Source: an uncultured Glaciecola sp.
Lineage (GTDB): Bacteria > Pseudomonadota > Gammaproteobacteria > Enterobacterales > Alteromonadaceae
DNA: 64,000 nucleotides
Reading direction: 5' to 3'
Assembly (NCBI GenBank): GCA_947496235.1
Contig: CANMCE010000007.1
Location: 62,001 to 126,000, forward strand
Below the pieces are notes generated by a model. The model was given only the letters and a program-made list of their open reading frames with translations. It was not told the origin of the DNA and searched no databases. Position numbers and translations under genes: made by a program. The number at the start of each line of letters is the position of its first letter. Position 1 is the stretch's first letter. Shown here piece by piece: positions 58,086 to 64,000 of this stretch.

Positions 58086-59015
58086 ATGCATTCAGATCTT
58101 CTACATTTTCGTGACTGGACTTCAGAGCAAGCTAGTAAATTATTAGCCTTTGCCTTGGATTTGAAAAATAATCCAGATAAATACGGCAAGCCATTAAGCG
58201 GAAAATCCATAGTAGCGATTTTTGAAAAACCCAGTTTACGTACTCGCGTCACCTTTGATATCGGCATCAATAAGCTGGGTGGGCATATGGTATATGTGGA
58301 TAGCCAAGGCGAGCCCTTGAAAAAACGTGAAGCGCCAATTGATGTAGGTGCCAATATTGCTCAGTGGGCAGACGGCATAGTCTCTCGAGTATTTGAGCAT
58401 CAAACACTAGAAGAAATGGCCGCCGGGGCTGATATTCCCGTGGTTAATGCCCTATGTGATCGTTACCATCCCTGCCAAGCATTGGCTGACTACATTACAA
58501 TTACAGAAGCGGATGGTGATTTAAGAGGCAAAACCCTGACCTATGTTGGCGACGGCAACAATGTTACCCACAGTCTTTTGATTTTAGGCATATTGTTAGG
58601 TGTGAATCAGAAAGTCATCACGCCCAAAGGGCATGAAATTGACAGTGAAATAGCAGACTTTGTTAAAAATAAAGCGTCCGAAATGTCGGTAACGGTAGAA
58701 TTTAGTAACAACTTGGAAGACGCTGCAAATTCCGACTATATTTACACCGATACTTGGCTTTCAATGGGCGATAACACCCCTTTGTCACAAATTAAGGATA
58801 AGTTTATGGCATATCAAGTAAACGATGATTTAATGCAAAGTTCTGGTGCCCGATTTGTGCTACATTGCCAACCAGCCCACAGAGACCTAGAAATTAGCGG
58901 TCAACTCATGGATAGCGAAAAATCATTATTGATGCAAGAAGCTGGAAATAGATTGCATGCACAAAATGCAATCCTAACTTATTTATTAACGAATTTATCA
59001 TTAGATAGCTTTTAA
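58086..59015 (+). CDS. argF: Ornithine carbamoyltransferase
   Basis: Makes citrulline from ornithine and carbamoyl phosphate. The 309 residues from the chosen ATG have the carbamoyl-phosphate loop EKPSLRTRVTFD (SxRT), HQTLEEMA, the ornithine-binding DRYHPCQALAD and the HCQPAHRD segment (HCLP-type). AGGA precedes the ATG at 58086; a longer ORF reaching 57990 overlaps argB and is not supported. Confidence 0.96.
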   Translation: MHSDLLHFRDWTSEQASKLLAFALDLKNNPDKYGKPLSGKSIVAIFEKPSLRTRVTFDIGINKLGGHMVYVDSQGEPLKKREAPIDVGANIAQWADGIVSRVFEHQTLEEMAAGADIPVVNALCDRYHPCQALADYITITEADGDLRGKTLTYVGDGNNVTHSLLILGILLGVNQKVITPKGHEIDSEIADFVKNKASEMSVTVEFSNNLEDAANSDYIYTDTWLSMGDNTPLSQIKDKFMAYQVNDDLMQSSGARFVLHCQPAHRDLEISGQLMDSEKSLLMQEAGNRLHAQNAILTYLLTNLSLDSF

Positions 59016-59027
59016 GGAATTTTACAT

Positions 59028-60242
59028 ATGTCATCTATCAACAAAGTCGTACTCGCATACTCAGGTGGATTGGATACTTCAGCCATAGTGCCTTGGTTAA
59101 AAGAGAACTATGACTGCGAAGTAGTCGCTTTTGCCGCGGATATAGGCCAAGGTGAAGAAGAGCTTGTTGGATTGGAAGAAAAAGCCAAGGCTAGCGGTGC
59201 AAGTGAATGTCATATTGTCGACTTAAAAGAAAAGTTCGTTTCTGAATTTATTTATCCAACAGTGACCACTGGTGCTGTTTACGAAGGTGAATATTTGTTA
59301 GGTACTTCTATGGCAAGACCTGTAATTGCCCAAGCACAAGTGGAAGTTGCCCGCAAAGTGAATGCTGACGCGTTAAGTCATGGTTGTACCGGTAAAGGGA
59401 ACGACCAAGTACGTTTCGAAGGCGCCTTTGCTGCGCTTGCGCCAGATTTAAAAGTAATAGCACCTTGGCGTGAATGGGATATGGTTTCTCGAGAAGACTT
59501 ATTGGACTATTTGGCCAAACGCGACATTAAGACCTCTGCTTCTGCAACAAAGATTTACAGCCGCGATGCAAACGCATGGCACATATCCCATGAAGGTGGC
59601 GAATTAGAAGAACCTTGGAATGCACCTTCTAAACAAGTATGGACCATGACGGTTGACCCAGAAGATGCGCCTAATACACCAGAAAATGTGACGCTCAGTT
59701 TTGAACAAGGTAAGTTGGTTAAAGTTAATGGGCAAATGTTATCGCCTTATCAAGCTTTGGTTGCATTGAACAAAATAGGCAGTGCTCACGGTATAGGACG
59801 AATTGATATTGTTGAAAATAGATTAGTCGGCATGAAATCTCGTGGCTGCTATGAAACGCCTGGAGGCACCATATTACTAAAAGCTTACAAGGCCTTAGAG
59901 TGTTTGGTATTAGATAAATCAGCTTTAAAATTCAGAGAACAAATCGGCTTAGAATTCGCCCATGTAATGTATGACGGACGCTGGTTTACTGCACTTAATG
60001 ATAGCTTATTGGCAGCGGCTGCTAGTTTTGCTGAATTAGTGACGGGTGATGTTGTCATCAAACTCTATAAAGGTAATGCTAACGTTACTCAAAGACGCTC
60101 TCCTAATAGCTTGTATTCAGAAGACTTTGCGACTTTCGGCGCGGATGACGTATATGACCAATCTCATGCCGAAGGCTTTATTCGATTGTTTAGTTTATCA
60201 AGTCGAATCAAGGCACTAAAAGCTCAAGGCAAAGCAAACTAA
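59028..60242 (+). CDS. argG: Argininosuccinate synthase
   Basis: Joins citrulline and aspartate with ATP. The 404 residues hold the PP-loop [15 protein letters not shown], the citrulline-binding segment [16 protein letters not shown] and [13 protein letters not shown], all typical of the roughly 400-residue class. It starts 12 bp after argF and ends 14 bp before argH. Confidence 0.98.
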   Translation: MSSINKVVLAYSGGLDTSAIVPWLKENYDCEVVAFAADIGQGEEELVGLEEKAKASGASECHIVDLKEKFVSEFIYPTVTTGAVYEGEYLLGTSMARPVIAQAQVEVARKVNADALSHGCTGKGNDQVRFEGAFAALAPDLKVIAPWREWDMVSREDLLDYLAKRDIKTSASATKIYSRDANAWHISHEGGELEEPWNAPSKQVWTMTVDPEDAPNTPENVTLSFEQGKLVKVNGQMLSPYQALVALNKIGSAHGIGRIDIVENRLVGMKSRGCYETPGGTILLKAYKALECLVLDKSALKFREQIGLEFAHVMYDGRWFTALNDSLLAAAASFAELVTGDVVIKLYKGNANVTQRRSPNSLYSEDFATFGADDVYDQSHAEGFIRLFSLSSRIKALKAQGKAN

Positions 60243-60256
60243 GACAGGAGTAAATT

Positions 60257-61648
60257 ATGGCACTGTGGGGTGGTAGGTTTTCCGGTGACACCAGTGAGAT
60301 GTTCAAGCGAGTAAATGACTCGCTTCCTTTTGATTGCGTAATGGCCAGTGAAGATATTTTTGGTTCTATCGTCTGGTCTAGAGCGCTAGCTGAAGCAGGC
60401 GTGTTAACAGCAGACGAACAATCACAAATCGAGACTGCGTTGTCAGAATTAAAAGCCCAAGCAGACGATGAAGCTATCGACTTTTCGACTTCTACGGAAG
60501 AAGATATCCATAGTTTTGTAGAAGCTTGGTTAACTGACAAACTTGGTGACTTAGGCAGAAAACTACATACAGGTAGAAGTCGAAATGATCAGGTAGCTAC
60601 TGATTTTAGACTTTGGGTGAAAAAGCAACTTATCGGCCTGAAATCCGATGTGGTTGCGATGTTGGACGCCCTACTACATTCAGCTAACCGCCACAACGAC
60701 GTGATAATTCCTGGATATACGCATTTGCAACGGGCACAACCTGTGTATTTCGCTCACTGGTGTCTAGCTTATGTTGAAATGTTAAAACGCGATATGAGTC
60801 GAATTGACGATTTGCTTGAGAGAATTAATCAATCGCCTTTAGGTTGTGGCGCGCTAGCGGGCACAACTTTTCCTGTTGATCGTCAGAAAATTGCTGAACA
60901 ACTAGGCTTTAAGAGCCCTTGTTTAAACAGCTTGGATGCAGTTTCCGACCGTGATTTTGTACTCGAACTATTATTCGTAGCAAGCACAGGCATGATGCAT
61001 TTATCTCGATTAGCCGAAGATCTTATTTTCTATAATTCAGGAGAAGCTGGCTTTTTGGTTTTAGGTGATGACGTGACTTCGGGTTCATCTTTGATGCCAC
61101 AAAAGAAAAACCCTGACGCCTTGGAGCTAATGCGCGGCAAATGCGGTAGAGTTTTTGGCCATCTGCAAGGCTTATTAGTCACCATGAAAGGTTTGCCATT
61201 GGCGTATAACAAAGACATGCAAGAAGACAAAGAAGGTGCCATTGATGCAGTCAGTCAGTATCACATATGTTTGCGCATTGGCGTTGAAGTGCTGCGATCG
61301 TTAGCGCTAAATAAGGACCGATGTCGCCTTGCAGCGCAGCAAGGTTATGCTAACGCAACTGAACTTGCTGACTATCTGGTGGAAAAAAATATTCCATTTA
61401 GAAAAGCCCATGAATATGCAGGACAAGCAGTAGTTGTAGCCTTAGAAAAACAGCTTCCATTAGAAGAACTTGATATTGCTACCTTGCAAAGTATTCACCC
61501 TGAAATTGAAGAAGATATTTACGCTTGGTTGCAGCTTGAGGCTGTGCTTGATAAGCGCAATATTTTAGGCGGTACTGCACATAAAAGAGTAACCGAAGCA
61601 CTTTATCTCGAACTTGAGCATCTCGATAAGCTCAAGGCGGCAAATTAA
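60257..61648 (+). CDS. argH: Argininosuccinate lyase
   Basis: Splits argininosuccinate to arginine and fumarate. The 463 residues contain LHTGRSRNDQVATDFRL, the catalytic loop GSSLMPQKKNPD (fumarase/aspartase signature) and GYTHLQRAQPV. It is not fused to an acetyltransferase, unlike the ArgH(A) fusion of Vibrio and Shewanella relatives; a separate argA follows 11 bp later. Confidence 0.98.
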   Translation: MALWGGRFSGDTSEMFKRVNDSLPFDCVMASEDIFGSIVWSRALAEAGVLTADEQSQIETALSELKAQADDEAIDFSTSTEEDIHSFVEAWLTDKLGDLGRKLHTGRSRNDQVATDFRLWVKKQLIGLKSDVVAMLDALLHSANRHNDVIIPGYTHLQRAQPVYFAHWCLAYVEMLKRDMSRIDDLLERINQSPLGCGALAGTTFPVDRQKIAEQLGFKSPCLNSLDAVSDRDFVLELLFVASTGMMHLSRLAEDLIFYNSGEAGFLVLGDDVTSGSSLMPQKKNPDALELMRGKCGRVFGHLQGLLVTMKGLPLAYNKDMQEDKEGAIDAVSQYHICLRIGVEVLRSLALNKDRCRLAAQQGYANATELADYLVEKNIPFRKAHEYAGQAVVVALEKQLPLEELDIATLQSIHPEIEEDIYAWLQLEAVLDKRNILGGTAHKRVTEALYLELEHLDKLKAAN

Positions 61649-61659
61649 GGCATACAAAG

Positions 61660-62973
61660 ATGACCCTTAATCACCAAGACAGCATTCGTTTATTCCGAAA
61701 TTCGGCACCCTATATTAATGCGCACAGAGGAAAAACCTTTGTGATCATGTTTGGTGGCGAAGCGGTACTGGATGACAATTTTCCAAAGTTAGTACAAGAC
61801 ATTGCCTTGCTTCACAGCTTAGGTATTCGCATTATCATCACTCATGGTGCACGGCCTCAAATTGATGAAAGACTTAGACTTAGAGGTTCTCAAGCGAGAT
61901 TTGTGGACGGTATCAGGGTAACTGATAAACAAACCTTGGAATGTGTTAAAGATGCAGCGGGGTCATTACGTAGTCAGATAGAAGCCTTGTTAACTATGGG
62001 ACTGCCAAATTCCCCTATGCATGGAGCGCGGATCCGTGTTTGCTCAGGTAACTTGGTAATTGCACGCCCTATAGGCGTGCAAAACGGCATAGATTTCGAG
62101 CATACTGGTTTGGTTCGTCGCATTGATGTAGAAGGCATTCAAGATCAATTAGAAGACGGTTCTATCGTATTGTTATCTCCTATGGGGTATTCGGCTACTG
62201 GTGAAGTATTTAATCTTTCACACGAAGATGTGGCCACACAAGCAGCAATTGCTTTAAAAGCTGACAAAATCATTACTTTATCTGAATATGATGGCTTTTA
62301 TACTGAAGAGAAAATGATCCGTACTATCGAGTTAAGTCTGTTACAGGATCTTATTGACGCGAAAAAAGTCACTGCCGAAGCGACATGTTTAAATGCCGTA
62401 GTGGATGGTGTTGCGGCGGGCATAGAGCGCACTCACTGTGTTTCGTACAAAACTGATGGTTCCCTGCTAAAAGAACTCTTTACTCGCGATGGTGTGGGTA
62501 CTTTGGTGATGCAAAATCATTATGAAAAACTGCGCAATGCGACTATAGATGATGTTGGCGGTATTCTTAAACTCATTCGACCTTTGGAAGAGTCTGGCGT
62601 TCTAGTAAAACGTTCTAGGGAACGTTTAGAGAATGAGATCAATCAGTTTGCAGTGATTGAACGAGATGGCATGATTATCGGTTGCGCAGCCTTATATAAT
62701 CTTGAAGAAGGTAGTGGCGAAATTGCTTGCATGGCCACTCATTGGGAATATCGTGGGAAGAATCGCGGTGAAAGGTTACTAGAAGCTCTTAAAAAGAAAG
62801 CTGCGTTGAATAAAATTAACAAACTCTTCGTACTGACGACGGTAACCGCGCACTGGTTTTTAGAACAAGGTTTTGAAGAAGTTCCGGTTGATTACTTACC
62901 GGAATCAAAAAAGCAGTTGTACAACTACACCCGAAACTCAAAAGTATTCATGCTTAAATTACAGCAGGATTAG
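61660..62973 (+). CDS. argA: N-acetylglutamate synthase
   Basis: First committed step of arginine synthesis. The 437-residue protein has a kinase-like N-terminal domain (about 20-290; FVIMFGGEAVLDD, THGARPQIDERL) and a C-terminal GNAT domain (about 295-437; EIACMATHWEYRGKNRGERLLEAL), the classical E. coli-type ArgA that is arginine-inhibited. It is last in the operon and its stop lies within the terminator stem. Confidence 0.97.
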   Translation: MTLNHQDSIRLFRNSAPYINAHRGKTFVIMFGGEAVLDDNFPKLVQDIALLHSLGIRIIITHGARPQIDERLRLRGSQARFVDGIRVTDKQTLECVKDAAGSLRSQIEALLTMGLPNSPMHGARIRVCSGNLVIARPIGVQNGIDFEHTGLVRRIDVEGIQDQLEDGSIVLLSPMGYSATGEVFNLSHEDVATQAAIALKADKIITLSEYDGFYTEEKMIRTIELSLLQDLIDAKKVTAEATCLNAVVDGVAAGIERTHCVSYKTDGSLLKELFTRDGVGTLVMQNHYEKLRNATIDDVGGILKLIRPLEESGVLVKRSRERLENEINQFAVIERDGMIIGCAALYNLEEGSGEIACMATHWEYRGKNRGERLLEALKKKAALNKINKLFVLTTVTAHWFLEQGFEEVPVDYLPESKKQLYNYTRNSKVFMLKLQQD

Positions 62974-62994
62974 CCTAAGGCTAATCCTGTTTTT
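62965..62994 (+). terminator. Intrinsic terminator of the arginine operon
   Basis: CAGGATTAGCC, a 3-nt loop and GGCTAATCCTG form an 11-bp perfect stem followed by five T. The left arm overlaps the argA stop codon. Confidence 0.93.
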
Positions 62995-62997
62995 CTG

Positions 62998-64000
62998 TTA
63001 TAAACTAATACGCTTATAGGCTCGATATTCTGGGATCCAGAATTTCTTTTCAATTCTGCGCTTTAAAACCTCTTCCGAAACTTTTAGCGCCAAGCCTTGT
63101 TCCATCGCTACTTTTGCGACTGCTAAGGCAATTGACTTACTCAACTCGTTAATTTGCTTAAGCGGTGGTAACAAATGAGCGGACTCACCATTTGCCAATG
63201 GAGAAGCATCAGCAAGGGCATTACTCGCCGCCATCAGCATTTCGTCAGAAATGCGCTTAGCTTTGGCAACTATTACACCTAAACCTATGCCAGGGAAAAT
63301 GTAGCTGTTGTTACACTGAGCAATTGGAAACACTTGATCATTGTATTGCACTGGCATAAAGGGGCTACCTGTGGCTATTACAACATTTCCATCTGTCCAT
63401 TCAATGACTTGCTCAGGACGCGCTTCCACTTGTCTTGAAGGGTTGCTCAATGGAAAAATAATCGGAGTAGGACAATATTGCTGCATACTACGAACAACTT
63501 GCTCGGTGAATAAGCCTGATTGCCCCGAAACACCAATCAAAATGTCCGGTTCTGCATTGTGTATAACGTCAAGCAAAGAAGGAAACTCTCCGCTGTAGGT
63601 CCATTTTTTTAACTCGCTAGTCGAATGTTGAAGCGCTTGCTGAAACTCGCGTAAATCAGCCATACCTTCACTCACTAGCCCAAACCTATCTACCATGAAT
63701 ACTTGAGATCTTGCTTGTTGATCAGAAAGTCCTTCTTTTATCATTTGCTGAATCAACATCTCAGCAATACCGCATCCAGCTGAACCAGCGCCCACAAAAG
63801 CTACCTTCATAGATGAAAGCTTGCTGCCTCTTGTTTTACAGGCGGCTAAAAGCGTGCCTAAGGTAACCGCTGCCGTGCCTTGAATATCATCGTTAAAGCA
63901 GCAGACTTTATCGCGATATCGATTAAGTAACGGCATAGCATTGGGCTGAGCAAAATCTTCAAATTGAATGATGACACCTGGCCACCTTTTTTTCGCTTCG
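62998..64000 (-). CDS. maeA: NAD-dependent malic enzyme, 3' part (5' end outside window)
   Basis: Oxidative decarboxylation of malate to pyruvate. The visible 334 C-terminal residues read on without a stop to the window edge ([18 protein letters not shown] before the first internal Met). They show [13 protein letters not shown] (metal site), the NAD motif [14 protein letters not shown] and [14 protein letters not shown]. The wording matches the roughly 565-residue MaeA/SfcA type rather than the MaeB fusion. It is convergent with the arginine operon. Confidence 0.95.
   Translation of the reverse strand, partial: EAKKRWPGVIIQFEDFAQPNAMPLLNRYRDKVCCFNDDIQGTAAVTLGTLLAACKTRGSKLSSMKVAFVGAGSAGCGIAEMLIQQMIKEGLSDQQARSQVFMVDRFGLVSEGMADLREFQQALQHSTSELKKWTYSGEFPSLLDVIHNAEPDILIGVSGQSGLFTEQVVRSMQQYCPTPIIFPLSNPSRQVEARPEQVIEWTDGNVVIATGSPFMPVQYNDQVFPIAQCNNSYIFPGIGLGVIVAKAKRISDEMLMAASNALADASPLANGESAHLLPPLKQINELSKSIALAVAKVAMEQGLALKVSEEVLKRRIEKKFWIPEYRAYKRISL

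Overview
The window is a chromosomal segment from a marine gammaproteobacterium, most likely of the order Alteromonadales (Alteromonas/Glaciecola/Paraglaciecola-like). This rests on the AT-rich coding sequence (about 40% GC by eye), the gene neighbourhoods (rppH-ptsP-lgt-thyA beside mutH; ftsYEX beside rpoH; dksA-gluQRS-pcnB-folK-panBC; tatABC-tatD; gpmI-envC; yibN-grxC-secB-gpsA; argCBFGHA) and the protein sequences. No assignment below order level is claimed. Almost every gene looks chromosomal and housekeeping. I see no prophage, plasmid, CRISPR array, tRNA or rRNA. The only transposase-like gene is a single-copy HUH/RAYT-type gene at 23.3-24.2 kb.

Layout. 0-2 kb: a coupled response regulator-CheC / diguanylate cyclase pair. 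2.3-7.7 kb: minus-strand cluster rppH-ptsP-tauE-lgt-thyA. 7.8-11.9 kb: mutH, a ferredoxin, yihY, then divergent metF and metJ sharing MetJ operators, and a DUF2959 lipoprotein. 12-14.4 kb: an aminopeptidase, dtd and an acyltransferase-hotdog fusion. 14.4-21.7 kb: rpoH, two tandem EAL-HDOD genes, ftsX-ftsE-ftsY and divergent rsmD. 21.7-26.4 kb: yjaG, marC, a small HTH gene, the RAYT gene, pepB and sfsA. 26.5-32.5 kb: dksA, gluQRS, pcnB, folK, panB, panC and convergent hemB. 32.7-37.2 kb: the minus-strand cluster tatA-tatB-tatC-unknown-tatD-7TM GGDEF. 37.3-43.8 kb: a predicted outer-membrane protein, erpA, a DUF6776-like protein, a CLC channel, hemJ, a UPF0149 protein with a 98-bp tandem duplication at its 3' end, and an atypical NRAMP transporter. 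43.9-49.7 kb: gpmI-envC, yibN-grxC-secB-gpsA and trmL. 49.8-54.4 kb: cpxR-cpxA-lipase, a CpxP-like protein and a thioredoxin-like protein. 54.4-64 kb: a membrane chemoreceptor, the full arginine operon argCBFGHA with ARG boxes and a leader hairpin, and the 3' part of maeA.

Most unusual signal. A 10-bp word, GGACACGCAA (reverse TTGCGTGTCC), occurs 20 times exactly. A one-base sister word, GGACACTCAA (reverse TTGAGTGTCC), occurs 8 times, and about ten more sites differ by one or two bases. By simple arithmetic a given 10-mer is expected about 0.12 times on both strands of 64 kb. The copies lie between 13.2 and 53.9 kb on both strands with no bias, inside genes in several reading frames and between genes, sometimes as inverted pairs. 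That is how DNA uptake sequences (Neisseria DUS, Haemophilus USS) behave, and I know of none described for this group. The copies also mark local events: they lie in the 98-bp duplication, encode much of one predicted signal peptide, and abut the start codons of panB and sfsA.

How the genes work together: pantothenate (panBC), folate (folK, thyA, metF), methionine control (metJ), arginine synthesis, haem (hemB, hemJ), protein export (secB, tatABC, lgt, ftsY), division (ftsEX, envC) and envelope stress (cpxRA, rpoH). Second-messenger signalling is prominent, with two GGDEF proteins, two EAL-HDOD proteins, one CheC fusion and one chemoreceptor.
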